NCBI GenBank assembly: GCA_023957385.1
Contig: JAMLGZ010000002.1
Location: 310,001-374,000 of the forward strand
Length of the DNA: 64,000 nucleotides
From: Brumimicrobium sp.
Lineage (GTDB): Bacteria > Bacteroidota > Bacteroidia > Flavobacteriales_D > Crocinitomicaceae
Reading direction: 5' to 3'
This document shows, piece after piece, positions 38,001 through 47,321 of this stretch. The position numbers and the translations under genes are program-made. Numbering within the stretch: position 1 is the stretch's first letter; each line of letters opens with the position of its first letter. A model generated the notes under the pieces. The model did not search any database. It worked only from the letters and a program-made list of their open reading frames with translations, and had not been told where the DNA came from.

Positions 38001-41000
38001 ATGGGATTGTTGCTGGAATTTGAGAAGTCGTAAAACTAAAAGGACCTACCCAGCTACTTTCATCACCTCCTCCACAATCAGCCTGTACGTAATATTCATA
38101 GGTTGTAGAAGGAGATAATCCAGAAAGGGTAAATGGATTTGATCCTGTAGGAACTATAGTTCCACTGCCTTGTGTAAATCCAGAAGCACCATGTTCTATG
38201 TTCCATTGAGTTGCAGTACCATTTTCAGTCCATCCTAAATCAGCAGAGTTATCAGTGATATTAGTTGCTGTTAAAGCAGAAGGAGCGATACATGTTGGTG
38301 TGGGCTCCCATCTGAAATCATCTATCAAGATACTATTAGCAGGAGAACCTGTATGTTTTATAGCAGGATAATTAGAATATGTTCCAGCCACTGGAATGAA
38401 TGTATATTCTTCATATGTTAGTGAAGATGCGGTAACAGTTCCTAGATCAACAAAACTACTAGCATCGCTGGGATCTGTCAAATAGCCAATTTGTATTTCT
38501 CCTCCAACTGTAACATTAGCTCTCATATTAAATCTAAACCAATGTGTTCCATCTCCTAGATTGGATACTGGTTGCATACTAACTATTGGGGTAGCACTAG
38601 AGGATGACCCATATATGTATAGCGTATTTGGAGCTGAATTTGAATTTGAGGTTTGTGTATAAACAGAACCTGATGTTCCAACTTTTTCCCAACAGTTAGG
38701 AAGAGCAGGAGTGCTAACTCCGTCAAAAGTTTCAACAAAATCTGTTACTAGAGAGCATTCAGTTGTAAAACTATAAGGTCCAACCCAGCTACTTTCATCA
38801 CCTCCTCCACAATCAGCTTGTACATAATACTCATAAGTTGTGCCAGAGGATAATCCAGTAAGAGTAAATGGATTCGAGTTAGTAGGGACTACAGTTCCAT
38901 TACCCTGTGTAAAACCAGGAGTACCATATTCTACGTTCCATAGTGTTGCTGTGCCATTTTCAGTCCAATCTATATCAGCAGAATTATCAGTGATATTTGT
39001 TACTGTTAGGTCGCTGGGAGCAAGACATGTTGGTGGTATTTCTATTTTTATGTTATCAAAGGCCATATCATAGTCACCACTTACCCAGTTTCCAGTAATT
39101 TTAACTTTAACTATTTGACCTATATAAGAAGTTAGAGAATATGTTTTAGTTCTCCATCCTGCTACACCATCATTTGTAACTGTTTCAAGTGCAGTATAAG
39201 TTGCGCCAAAATCAGTTGATATTTCGACTACATAATCTCCTGAACCAGCTACAGGTGCATTATATGGAGAAGAATAGTTAGAAACTTTGTAATCAAATTT
39301 TAACTCATCTCCAGTTTGAATGGGACCAACATTAATAGTAGTGAAACTTGCTCCAGATGAACTGCTAGACCAAATATTTTTATAGATGTTATAACCAGGA
39401 TTTCCGGTGACTCCTCGTGTTGAACCAATATTCCAACCAGTAGTTGTCCATTCTGTTGGAGTTGAAGTTGTTGTAAACGGTTCTACCCATGGAGAAGGAA
39501 CAACAAGTATCGTTGTAAATGAAATAGTATTACTATTTGTACTATATCCATCTCCATCACCAGAACAGTCTTGACGAATTACATAAGAATAACCAGTCCC
39601 AGATAATAAACCAGATAATCCTATTGTATTTGCATTAGAAATAGTTAGAATAGAATTATTAGCATTTCCTGCAGTTGCTCCTGTTCCTACTGGAGTAAAA
39701 GTAGCTGTAGGTCCATATTCGATAATCCAGTCTCCAGTTATATCTGTCCAATTTACATCAGCTGTAGCATTTGTAATGTTTGTAGCTGCTGTAGCTGTAG
39801 TGGAAAGACATGCAGGTGCCGGTTCTAATTTAAGATTATCAATACCAATATCTGTTGAACCATAGTCACTAGTAGCTTCTATACGAATGATTGTTGTTCC
39901 AGAGTTACTGTTAAAATCAAATGTCTTATTAGTCCATGTAGAAGAAATCCCAATATTATTTCCTACTTGTGTTTCTGTAACACCACCATCAGTAGAAACA
40001 AAGACTTTAACAACATCAGTACCGCTTGTGTTGATATGATCAAAACTTAAGCGAGTATTGCCTGAAGCCGCACTCATATCTACATAGAATCTCAATGAAC
40101 CCTGTAAACCACTTGTTGAATTGAAACTATGGAAACGAGCTGAATAAGCGCCTTGACTGAAAGAAGGACTATAAGACCCGCCTGTTGAAGTCCAACTTGC
40201 ACTTGTACCTTGATCATTTCTTCTCCAACTATTATTTCCAGTTAGAGGAGTATTTGTCCAGCTTACAGAAGGCTGTTCCGTAATGTCACAGCCACTAATC
40301 CAATTTTCAAAATCTTCAGTATAGGATACGCCATCATAGCTCGCATAAATAGGATTGTTAATTGTGACCAAAACAGGAGTGGAATAAGCGTCTGTACTTG
40401 TGTTAGTACAAGTTACGAGACAACGATAGTATTTATCAGAAGATGGAGATACGGTTTCAGTAGAGTTTGTACCTAGCATAGTAAGGTTTGCTGTAAATCC
40501 AGCATCGTCAGCACTTTCCCATTGATATGTAACTCCAGTACCTGAAGTTAGATTTTGTAACGATAAAGTAAAGTTAGCTCCTGAGCAAACAGGGTTTGCA
40601 CTTGCTAAAGTATTTCCTGGTGTAGGTGTTCCAGAGCATGGAGGACCTGCTGTATAAGTAATACGAACATTTGGTCTACTAGAGGAGGTAACCCCATTTC
40701 CTGTTGGAGGGTTATTATCTGCTGTCCATGTTAAATTATTGCCCGTTGATGATGAATATCTTAATAAAGGATTAGTTCCACCACCAGATCCTCCAAGATT
40801 AGTTTCTACTAAAACTACGAGATTTCCTCCTGAATATAAATAAGGATTGATAGGTACATTATACCATCCATTAGTAGGAGCAGGTGTTGTGGATCCATCG
40901 TAAACTAAAGTAGCTCCTGAAATCATAGTAGCCCAAGTCGTAGATACTAATGGAGAAGCAACACCAGTTGCTAAATAAATTTTTGTAGGACATGCACTAC

Positions 41001-41259
41001 CTGCAGTACCAGCTACATCCCATCCAATATCTGTAATAATGTTAGATGCAACAACAGACATCTCAGCAGCTGTATATAAAGAGGCAGTGCGTTCATAACC
41101 CCAAAGATGACCTAGTGGAAACCGTTGGGTAGATGTTCCAGAGCCAATGTCAAGAGTCTGCGACCATGCAGACCATTTACCCCCCATAAGGAAGCTTAGT
41201 GCCAATAGTGTTCCTAGTATATATCTTTGATAGGAACTTTTAAATAATTCTTTTTTCAT
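35092..41259 (-). CDS. Giant secreted T9SS type A cargo protein with FN3, MAM-like and Cys repeats
   Basis: Surface or secreted protein of 2055 aa. Signal peptide to about residue 34 (SAWSQ). The mature chain has the same N-terminal domain as the 1221-aa neighbour, then alternating fibronectin III domains (for example ITDNSADIDWTENGTATLWN, four related copies) and jelly-roll domains of MAM type. One GEVED domain (YVDWNQDGIFD ... GQAEDYT) follows, then six 51-aa repeats with CDTYTW and GCDSIVTLDLT motifs, and a type A sorting domain (VYPNPAHTTVNIENL to RIFKVVKQ). Each repeat has two cysteines, which may form a disulfide. Likely an adhesin or gliding-related surface protein. Only one gene, no frameshift seen. 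Confidence 0.85.
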   Translation of the reverse strand: MKKELFKSSYQRYILGTLLALSFLMGGKWSAWSQTLDIGSGTSTQRFPLGHLWGYERTASLYTAAEMSVVASNIITDIGWDVAGTAGSACPTKIYLATGVASPLVSTTWATMISGATLVYDGSTTPAPTNGWYNVPINPYLYSGGNLVVLVETNLGGSGGGTNPLLRYSSSTGNNLTWTADNNPPTGNGVTSSSRPNVRITYTAGPPCSGTPTPGNTLASANPVCSGANFTLSLQNLTSGTGVTYQWESADDAGFTANLTMLGTNSTETVSPSSDKYYRCLVTCTNTSTDAYSTPVLVTINNPIYASYDGVSYTEDFENWISGCDITEQPSVSWTNTPLTGNNSWRRNDQGTSASWTSTGGSYSPSFSQGAYSARFHSFNSTSGLQGSLRFYVDMSAASGNTRLSFDHINTSGTDVVKVFVSTDGGVTETQVGNNIGISSTWTNKTFDFNSNSGTTIIRIEATSDYGSTDIGIDNLKLEPAPACLSTTATAATNITNATADVNWTDITGDWIIEYGPTATFTPVGTGATAGNANNSILTISNANTIGLSGLLSGTGYSYVIRQDCSGDGDGYSTNSNTISFTTILVVPSPWVEPFTTTSTPTEWTTTGWNIGSTRGVTGNPGYNIYKNIWSSSSSGASFTTINVGPIQTGDELKFDYKVSNYSSPYNAPVAGSGDYVVEISTDFGATYTALETVTNDGVAGWRTKTYSLTSYIGQIVKVKITGNWVSGDYDMAFDNIKIEIPPTCLAPSDLTVTNITDNSADIDWTENGTATLWNVEYGTPGFTQGNGTVVPTNSNPFTLTGLSSGTTYEYYVQADCGGGDESSWVGPYSFTTECSLVTDFVETFDGVSTPALPNCWEKVGTSGSVYTQTSNSNSAPNTLYIYGSSSSATPIVSMQPVSNLGDGTHWFRFNMRANVTVGGEIQIGYLTDPSDASSFVDLGTVTASSLTYEEYTFIPVAGTYSNYPAIKHTGSPANSILIDDFRWEPTPTCIAPSALTATNITDNSADLGWTENGTATQWNIEHGASGFTQGSGTIVPTGSNPFTLSGLSPSTTYEYYVQADCGGGDESSWVGPFSFTTSQIPATIPYTDDFSANKYTFVNGTQTNKWAHGSAAGNPSDAIYISNDGGVTNAYTTSSSSVAHAYRDIAIPTGATTAEFSFDWRCEGEGASWDWMKVWLVPTSYIPTAGTQMTAGNGRIQEGPNYFLSQNTWTTYSNNSLDISSFAGQTMRLVFEWRNDGIGGNQPPAAVDNVSLIIPTCPSPTNLTLDGMNFTNGTADISWTTGGSGSSWNIAWGTSPYTPSTPDGNTTIDGSYVLNGLVLGTTYQAYIQADCDADGTSNWVGPITFLFDYCDVDFPSSVEPITLVEFESISNTTSAVVGGTPALEDFTSMSANVTAGIAYPIKVKGNTDGPYNAKIVVYVDWNQDGIFDNSNGSDEMYTLPDIYGSTGVDAIESNGTINVPYTALPGNTRMRVMKRFSTTPTPCNNAGFGQAEDYTLNVTNICDAGIDGNATVCEGSSLDLLTVLGGTPQNNGVWYDSDNNALASGSIIVDPSMTEYTYVIDHSPVCNESATVTLTVNGITYGTDIQSACDTYTWIDGNTYTSSNNTATWTLINAAGCDSIVTLDLTINYSTTGTDVQVACDTYTWIDGNTYTASDNSATWTLTNAAGCDSIVTLDLTINYSTTGTDNISTCATSYTWPANGQTYTSDVTGVTETLQTVDGCDSIVTLNLILGVIHTTDVQVACDTYTWPENGQTYTSSNNSDFVTLTSVDGCDSIITLDLTINYSTTGTDVQVACDTYTWIDGNTYTASDNSATWTLTNAAGCDSIITLDLTINYSSTGTDVITACDSYTWIDGVTYTTSDNTATWTLTNADGCDSIVTLDLTITSTGNAGADVTDEACQEESVDLDDLLNGADAGGVWEDENGNPITSPFTVSNVEGEVYNFNYIVGSGNCADTATITITVKDCSSSLTVEGLGNITVYPNPAHTTVNIENLTSYTDLRIEMIDVNGRVVLVDNNALFNTSEATIDISNFERGVYTLRVYNNLEQRIFKVVKQ
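35605..36527 (-). repeat. Six tandem 153-bp coding repeats
   Basis: Six tandem units of about 51 codons inside the 2055-aa gene. Units 2 and 5 are almost identical in protein and DNA, while units 3 and 4 are diverged (WPANGQ/WPENGQ in place of WIDGN). This mosaic suggests repeat gain by unequal recombination. Confidence 0.85.
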
Positions 41260-41432
41260 AAACCAAATTATTATGTGATTAAAATATAATGTTAGTGGGG
41301 CGCAAGATAGGTAAATAATTTCTGTTGAACTAATTTTTTAACATTTTGGTAGATTTTTTTATGCTATTTGTCGGAATAAAACAGAAAGAGTTCTTTCTGG
41401 TTGTATTATTTCTTCTCCTTTGGAAAAAGACG

Positions 41433-41440
41433 TATGTTTG
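41433..41440 (+). promoter_or_regulatory. Putative -7 promoter element for DUF2249 gene
   Basis: TATGTTTG matches TAnnTTTG exactly and lies 25 bases before the ATG at 41466. No upstream TTG with the normal spacing is seen. Confidence 0.4.
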
Positions 41441-41465
41441 TATATCTAAATTGAAAAAGAGAACA

Positions 41466-42203
41466 ATGGAAACACAAGAAGAATTAGATGTACGTGTACT
41501 CGTACCTATGGATAGACATACCTTATTAAACAAAATGTTTAATGAATTACCTGCTGGAGAAAGCTTTATTTTTATTAATGATCACGATCCAAAACCTTTG
41601 TTTTACGAATTTCAATCCATACATGGAGATGTAGTTGGTTGGGAGTACTTAAACCAAGGAGGAAGAGAATGGAAAGTTAAAGTAACACGTTTGGCTAATT
41701 CTGTTGGGCGAGATTTTGAGGGAGCTGCAACGTTGATTGATTTACGTAAAACAAAAGAAGAAGATAAAAAGCATACTGTTTTTCATCGCTACGGAATGAT
41801 GTTGGTTGGAGATACCATGGAATTAATTTCAGAGGGTTATCCCAATGAGATTAAAGAAATTTTTGATACTAAATTTCAAGGTGAATTTGATTGGAAATAT
41901 AAAAAGCAAGAACCTCAAGAAGTAATTGCTCATATTACTAAGGTAAAAGTGCATGATAAAAAATTAGAAGAGAGTAATATCATTGAAAATTTTGATTTAC
42001 GCCCTTATCCTCCAGCACAAAGACACGATATGGTATTTGATACATTTGATAAATTAAAATCAGGTGAGGCTTTTGTTTTTATAAATGATCATGATCCGAA
42101 GCCTTTGTATTATCAAATTGAAGCAGAAAATACCGAGCCATTTAAATGGGAATATTTAGTTTCTGGACCTATTGAGTGGAAGATAAAAGTAAGTAAGGAT
42201 TAG
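41466..42203 (+). CDS. Protein with two DUF2249 domains
   Basis: Cytoplasmic protein of 245 aa. Two copies of the DUF2249 domain stand at the N- and C-termini, each with FINDHDPKPL followed by a W-E-Y-L and a W-K-V/I-K-V strand. The middle (about 85-165) is unlike them. DUF2249 proteins occur beside hemerythrin-like and nitric-oxide-related genes in many bacteria, but no such neighbour is present here. Start ATG at 41466 is preferred because an upstream 40-residue extension is hydrophobic and overlaps the promoter motif. Confidence 0.8.
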   Translation: METQEELDVRVLVPMDRHTLLNKMFNELPAGESFIFINDHDPKPLFYEFQSIHGDVVGWEYLNQGGREWKVKVTRLANSVGRDFEGAATLIDLRKTKEEDKKHTVFHRYGMMLVGDTMELISEGYPNEIKEIFDTKFQGEFDWKYKKQEPQEVIAHITKVKVHDKKLEESNIIENFDLRPYPPAQRHDMVFDTFDKLKSGEAFVFINDHDPKPLYYQIEAENTEPFKWEYLVSGPIEWKIKVSKD

Positions 42204-42217
42204 AAAATAATGGAGTG

Positions 42218-42252
42218 ATTATCTATTCTACAACTTTCATAGAGTAGATAAT
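42218..42252. terminator. Possible bidirectional hairpin between convergent genes
   Basis: ATTATCTATTCTA (42218-42230) pairs with TAGAGTAGATAAT (42240-42252): 13 pairs with one G-U and a 9-base loop. It overlaps the last codons of the DUF4837 gene and has no T tract, so termination is only possible, not certain. Confidence 0.35.
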
Positions 42253-43371
42253 TGCTCTTATCTTATTTATTTCTAGACTAGGGGATACTGTTGGTGGGGC
42301 TCCTATATAACCACTTAGGGCTACGATGGTGTTTCGATGTGGATGTTTAAATTGAAATTCCCAAAATCTACCACCTGAAGGCTCCATCTTTCCAGTAAAT
42401 TTATATAGACCACGAATTTGGTAGCCTATCACGTCTCCAATTTTAAATTTTTCATATTGCGGAATAACTGCAGGATGGTATTGGGTTCCCATATATACGC
42501 CTGGAATTTCATGTTTAACATATTTCTTTAAGATAGAATCTCTCATTTGGATGAGGTGTTCAGGGATAAGTTGAGAGGAATCTTTAAAGGGATATTCCCA
42601 AATCATGACTCCACTTTCGATGAAATTAACACGCGAAACTGCACTGTTTCCAGTAGTTTTTAAATCCATTTGTTTGGAACGTTCAGGGAAAAGGATAATT
42701 CCATAAGTATTGTCAATAGACTCATATTTATACTTATCAGGGAGAGTTAAATCTATTCCAAATTTGGTCTTAATTTTTTCTCTTACTTCTGTGTTTGCAT
42801 ATTTCCTATGGCGATAAAATTCACGTTTCCACTCTTGGCGGTCATAGAGTTTAAATAAATATCCAATCTCTTCCTGAAGTATTTGATACAAATCTGTGAT
42901 ATCATGCGCCTGTATTTTTGTATAAAGCTGCGTTTTTGCATAATAATTCTCAAAAATATGCATGATTGGTTTTCCTTTTTCTACTTTATTATCAATAGTT
43001 AATTCAATTATGTTACGTAGTTTGGTAGAAAGACTGTTGAATTGATTGAGCGTACGCTCATGAATCTCAAAATAGGGTGTATATGGATAAAAAGGACGAA
43101 TAGGCGCGGCAAAGATTGAGTCGAACAAATTTTTAATCTCATTTGTATAAACCGTGTTTTCCGTAACGACAATTAATTTACCTGGAGAACCTGTATATTG
43201 TGTTTCAGAACCAGCATTGATAATATCACGTCCACTCTTTAGATCTTTAAGGGCAACTTTCTTGGTTTTATTTTTCCCATTATTCGTAGTTTTATGACCG
43301 TCTAAACAGGAAACTAATATTGTAATTAACGCCAAAAAGAAAAGCCAATATGTGAGTTTCTTCATTTTCAT
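42223..43371 (-). CDS. DUF4837 family lipoprotein
   Basis: Lipoprotein of 382 aa. The leader ends in ITILVSCLDG, a clear lipobox with cysteine near residue 22. The body matches the DUF4837 family, which is found in Flavobacteriia next to the LysM transglycosylase gene, as it is here (32 bases apart). Function unknown; the neighbours (MltD, GatA, TatA) suggest an envelope role. Its family assignment is from memory of the gene order and sequence pattern. Confidence 0.75.
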   Translation of the reverse strand: MKMKKLTYWLFFLALITILVSCLDGHKTTNNGKNKTKKVALKDLKSGRDIINAGSETQYTGSPGKLIVVTENTVYTNEIKNLFDSIFAAPIRPFYPYTPYFEIHERTLNQFNSLSTKLRNIIELTIDNKVEKGKPIMHIFENYYAKTQLYTKIQAHDITDLYQILQEEIGYLFKLYDRQEWKREFYRHRKYANTEVREKIKTKFGIDLTLPDKYKYESIDNTYGIILFPERSKQMDLKTTGNSAVSRVNFIESGVMIWEYPFKDSSQLIPEHLIQMRDSILKKYVKHEIPGVYMGTQYHPAVIPQYEKFKIGDVIGYQIRGLYKFTGKMEPSGGRFWEFQFKHPHRNTIVALSGYIGAPPTVSPSLEINKIRAIIYSMKVVE

Positions 43372-43403
43372 TTTATGGAGAGATTGTGCAATAAAGATAC
43401 CAC

Positions 43404-44972
43404 TTATTTAACGCGAATGATTTGACCAGTTTTTAATCCGTTGCGATCCATTCCAGGGTTTAATTGTAGTAATTCATCCACTGTCAAACCATTTTTATTA
43501 GCAATACCCCACAGTGTATCTCCTGCAACAACTTTATGAGTTTTACTCTCTGTACTCACAGTATCTTGATTTTCTACCACATTATTTTCGGGTGTATTCG
43601 AAATAGAGTCTTGTACAGCAATTTCATTAGTTGGAGTTTCTGTAACTTTAGGTGTTACTGGAGTAGGCGTAGTTTGTGCGGGTTTTTTTACTGGTGGAGC
43701 ACTCGTGTAAATGATTAGTCGTTGTCCAATTGCAATATTTGTAGAACGTAACTTATTCCATTCCATAATTTTTTGAACGGTCGTTTTGTATTTCCCTGCG
43801 ATATGCCCTAAGGTTTGTCCTACTGTTACAACATGTGTGATATAAGTGGGTTGAGATGCTTCAGCTTCCAATATCTTTTCTTCAATTACTTTTTGATATA
43901 TCAAAGAATCTATCTTGAAAATACTATCTTCTATTTCTATCCATTTATTAATAAATGTACTAGGGATATTAATGCAAGCATGTTTCTCGCTATAAGGAAT
44001 GTACGTTGTTTTGTAGATTGGGTTCAATGCTTGAATGTCTTCTACTTTCCAGCCTATTAATGAGTCGATGGTTTCCATGTGAATTCCTCTTTTGATACAT
44101 ACAGTATCAATCTGGAAATCATGAAATTTAGGTTCTCTTTCTGAAATATTATGCTCTGCCGAATAGGTCATCATATATGCCATAGCAATGAAATTAGGAA
44201 CATACCCTTGAGTTTCTTTAGGCAAATAAGGACGAACTCCCCAATAAGTCATTTCACCTCCTGATCGTTTAATTGCCTTATTTACGTTTCCAGGTCCAGC
44301 ATTATAAGCTGCAAGTGCCATAGACCAATCTCCATATAATTCATATAATTTTTTTAGATATAAACAGGCAGCCTCTGTCGCCATTTTAGGATCCATACGT
44401 TCATCAATGTATGTGGACTCATCCATTCCATACATTTTCCCAGTTCTATACATAAACTGCCATAGGCCTAGCGCTCCTGCTTTTGACTTTACTTGTGGGC
44501 GTAAACCGCTTTCAATGACGGCGAGATATTTTAGTTCTAACGGCATGTCATGTTTTGCCAACTTTTCTTCAAACATTGGAAAATATAGCTTAGATCTCCC
44601 TAATACAACACTTACAAATCCTCTTCTACTTTGATTGAAGAATTTGATAACACTTAAAGTAGTTGGATTGCATACAAATTCAAAAGGACTTTGTGCATCT
44701 AAAACAGTTAATCTGTTGCAATATTCAGAATCGGAGAATTGAGGAACAAATTTTTCATCATATCCAAAGGCAGCCTTAATTGAATCTTTTTGTTTTTTAG
44801 TAGAGGAAAATTGTAAATAATAATCATGTAATGTGCTGTTAATTACCTCTATAAATTCATCGCATTCTATTGTAGTAGTATCAGAGGTAGATTTAACGTT
44901 TTGTGCAAAAGAAGGCAATCCTATTAAAGATGTGCACACTATAATTATTATCTTACCTATTGTTCTTTTCAT
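43404..44972 (-). CDS. mltD: Membrane-bound lytic murein transglycosylase D-like, two LysM domains
   Basis: Cleaves peptidoglycan glycan strands to anhydro-muropeptides. A signal peptide (about 1-23, LPSFAQ) precedes a lysozyme-like SLT domain with catalytic Glu154 (AVIESGLRP) and the GALGLWQFM and YNAGPGNV motifs. Two LysM peptidoglycan-binding domains stand at about 378-421 and 478-522, with a Pro/Thr-rich linker. No lipobox, in contrast to E. coli MltD. Its start overlaps the stop of gatA by four bases (ATGA). Confidence 0.9.
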   Translation of the reverse strand: MKRTIGKIIIIVCTSLIGLPSFAQNVKSTSDTTTIECDEFIEVINSTLHDYYLQFSSTKKQKDSIKAAFGYDEKFVPQFSDSEYCNRLTVLDAQSPFEFVCNPTTLSVIKFFNQSRRGFVSVVLGRSKLYFPMFEEKLAKHDMPLELKYLAVIESGLRPQVKSKAGALGLWQFMYRTGKMYGMDESTYIDERMDPKMATEAACLYLKKLYELYGDWSMALAAYNAGPGNVNKAIKRSGGEMTYWGVRPYLPKETQGYVPNFIAMAYMMTYSAEHNISEREPKFHDFQIDTVCIKRGIHMETIDSLIGWKVEDIQALNPIYKTTYIPYSEKHACINIPSTFINKWIEIEDSIFKIDSLIYQKVIEEKILEAEASQPTYITHVVTVGQTLGHIAGKYKTTVQKIMEWNKLRSTNIAIGQRLIIYTSAPPVKKPAQTTPTPVTPKVTETPTNEIAVQDSISNTPENNVVENQDTVSTESKTHKVVAGDTLWGIANKNGLTVDELLQLNPGMDRNGLKTGQIIRVK

Positions 44973-46381
44973 CCACCAAATTTCAGGAGATACGCTGAAG
45001 CGTCAATTAATATTTTTTCCTCAAAAGATTTGCCAATTACCTGCAATCCAAAAGGCATTCCGTTGTTATGTGTTCCAATAGGAAGGGAAATAGCAGGATT
45101 ACCAGCTAAATTTGCTTGTACGGTATAGATGTCTTGTAGATACATCTGTATGGGATCTTTGATAGAATTTAATTTAAAAGCCGTAGATGGGGTTGTAGGT
45201 AATATAATGATATCGTAATTGCTTAAGATTTCATTTGTTTTATTTTGAATAAGACGTCTTACTTTTTGCGCCTTTGAATAGTAAGCATCATAGAAGCCAT
45301 GTGAAAGCACGAAGGTACCAGCCATAATTCTACGTTTGACTTCTTGCCCGAATCCTTCATTTCTTGTTTTCACATAAATTTCTTCTACACCTTCTGCTGA
45401 AGGACTTCTATATCCATAGTGAATCCCATCAAATCGGGCTAGGTTGGAAGAAGCTTCTGCTGTGGTCAATACATAATAGGTAGGAACCATCTCATCGAGA
45501 TAGGGAAATCCAACACCTTCTACAGTATGCCCTTCAACTTGTAACTTGCTGATAATTTCTTTTATTTTTGACTTTACTTCGGTATCGATTCCTTCACGTT
45601 CTATAGTATCTGTAAGATACGCAATTTTAAGCTTTTTGTTTAACGGAATTGGTTGATAAGAAGGTACTTCCTTACTAGAAGAAGTAGAATCATATTCATC
45701 TTTTCCAGCTATAACTTCTGTAATAAGTGCAATATCTTCAATCGAATTAGCAATTGGACCAATCTGATCAAAAGATGAAGCGTAAGCGATGGCTCCATAA
45801 CGACTCACTCTACCATAGGTTGGTTTTAAACCGATAGTTCCAGTAAAAGATGCAGGTTGTCTGATGGAACCTCCTGTATCTGTACCTAATGAAACAGTAC
45901 ATAAATTAGCAGCAACTGCACATGCACTACCTCCAGAAGATCCTCCTGCTACATATTCCTGATTTATCGGATTTTTAACAGATCCGTAGTAAGATGTTTC
46001 GCTGGAACCTCCCATTGCAAATTCATCACAATTGAGACGTCCGATAATAACAGCATCTTCGGCTAATAATCGTTCTACTACAGTAGCTGAATAGATAGAT
46101 GTGAAATTTTCTAAGATTTTGGATGCAGCAGAAACTTTATGGCCGTTATAGCAGATATTGTCTTTTAATCCAATCACCATCCCAGCTAATTTGCCAGCTG
46201 TTCCTTCTTTGATTTTTTCATCTATTTTTTTAGCATTAGCTATAGCTGTATCGGTAAACACTTCAATAAAAGCATTTAAATCTTTACGCTGCTCTATCAC
46301 ATTCAGATAACTCTGAACGATTTGCTCTACCGATTTCCCAGCTTGGAGTGCTATTTTTATTTCAGCAAAAGTTTTGTACAT
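44969..46381 (-). CDS. gatA: Asp-tRNA(Asn)/Glu-tRNA(Gln) amidotransferase subunit A
   Basis: Glutaminase subunit of the GatCAB complex that converts Glu-tRNA(Gln) and Asp-tRNA(Asn) to the amide forms. The amidase signature GGSSGGSACAVAANL and the Ser-cisSer-Lys triad region (GLKDN lysine near residue 74, DTGGSIRQP near 170) are present. 470 aa, normal for the family. Position between tatA and mltD with 14- and 4-base spacing indicates one operon; gatB and gatC are not in this window. Confidence 0.95.
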   Translation of the reverse strand: MYKTFAEIKIALQAGKSVEQIVQSYLNVIEQRKDLNAFIEVFTDTAIANAKKIDEKIKEGTAGKLAGMVIGLKDNICYNGHKVSAASKILENFTSIYSATVVERLLAEDAVIIGRLNCDEFAMGGSSETSYYGSVKNPINQEYVAGGSSGGSACAVAANLCTVSLGTDTGGSIRQPASFTGTIGLKPTYGRVSRYGAIAYASSFDQIGPIANSIEDIALITEVIAGKDEYDSTSSSKEVPSYQPIPLNKKLKIAYLTDTIEREGIDTEVKSKIKEIISKLQVEGHTVEGVGFPYLDEMVPTYYVLTTAEASSNLARFDGIHYGYRSPSAEGVEEIYVKTRNEGFGQEVKRRIMAGTFVLSHGFYDAYYSKAQKVRRLIQNKTNEILSNYDIIILPTTPSTAFKLNSIKDPIQMYLQDIYTVQANLAGNPAISLPIGTHNNGMPFGLQVIGKSFEEKILIDASAYLLKFGG

Positions 46382-46395
46382 GAAAAATGAAAATC

Positions 46396-46590
46396 TTATT
46401 GATCGTTAGATTCTTTATTTTCAATATTCTTTGAGTCTTTTCCTTCCTCACCTTTTGTGGCATCCTTAAATTCTTTTACTCCTTGTCCAAGACCTTTCAT
46501 TAATTCAGGAATTTTCTTTCCTCCAAATAAAAGTAAAACAACGACAACAATCAGAACTATTTGCCATGGGCCTGCTATTCCTAAAATCAT
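46396..46590 (-). CDS. tatA: Twin-arginine translocase subunit TatA/E
   Basis: Small membrane protein of 64 aa that forms the channel of the Tat export pathway for folded proteins. One N-terminal helix (about 5-21, [13 protein letters not shown]), the [20 protein letters not shown] amphipathic helix, and a charged tail. tatC is not seen nearby. First gene of the tatA-gatA-mltD-DUF4837 operon. Confidence 0.93.
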   Translation of the reverse strand: MILGIAGPWQIVLIVVVVLLLFGGKKIPELMKGLGQGVKEFKDATKGEEGKDSKNIENKESNDQ

Positions 46591-46612
46591 TTTATTTCTA
46601 TTAAAATTTATA

Positions 46613-46620
46613 CAAATTTA
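46613..46620 (-). promoter_or_regulatory. Putative -7 promoter element for tatA operon
   Basis: Minus strand TAAATTTG, exact to TAnnTTTG, 22 bases before the tatA start. No clear -33 element, and the region is AT-rich. Confidence 0.3.
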
Positions 46621-46712
46621 ATCAATAATCTAAAATTAAAGGTTTATCGTGAACAAAGTTTTAAGAAATGCTGTTATTTTTACTGAATTAAAAGAATTCT
46701 TAAGATATATTT

Positions 46713-47321
46713 ATGGAACTTATATTAGAATCTCAAAATTTACAGGACTATTTGCAGGAAATTCCACCTGTTATCCAATTTAACAATCCTTCCATTCAAG
46801 AACGAATAGTTGAAATCCAAGAACGTTCTGGTTCAAAAATAGATCAGGCTAGATGGGCTTTTGAAATAGCAAGGGATGAAATTGCACATTCGTTTGATAC
46901 CAAAGACCCTATAGTTACCATTAATGCTATAGATGTGATAGAAAATAAAGAAGGTATTTGCTTTGCTAAAGCACATTTATTAGCTACATTATTGCGTGGT
47001 TTGGGTATTCCTGCTGGCTTCTGCTATCAACGTGTTTTAAGAAATCCTAAAGATCCAGAATCAGGTCATGCCTTACATGGATTAAATGCTCTTTATTTAG
47101 AAGATTATGGCTGGTTCAGAGTAGATCCAAGAGGGAATAAACCTGGTGTAAATTCTCAATTCTCTATAGAAAAAGAACAGTTAGCTTACCCAATCCGCTC
47201 TGAATTTGGTGAAATAGACTATCCAAATGTATTTATAGCTCCCTTAGATACTGTAATTACATCTATGAAGAATTCTAAAACGAGTCAGGAATTATTTTTT
47301 AATAGACCTGAGGCTTTGTAA
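46713..47321 (+). CDS. Transglutaminase-like domain protein
   Basis: Cytoplasmic protein of 202 aa with a transglutaminase-like (papain fold) core. The catalytic triad is visible: Cys in EGICFAKAHLLATLLR (near residue 76), His in SGHALHGLNALY and Asp in RVDPRGNK. It may be a protease or amidase rather than a cross-linker. The last 18 codons lie inside the 152-bp repeat that flanks the island, and a second, diverged copy of those codons is at 53584-53640. This copy is the complete gene. Confidence 0.85.
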   Translation: MELILESQNLQDYLQEIPPVIQFNNPSIQERIVEIQERSGSKIDQARWAFEIARDEIAHSFDTKDPIVTINAIDVIENKEGICFAKAHLLATLLRGLGIPAGFCYQRVLRNPKDPESGHALHGLNALYLEDYGWFRVDPRGNKPGVNSQFSIEKEQLAYPIRSEFGEIDYPNVFIAPLDTVITSMKNSKTSQELFFNRPEAL

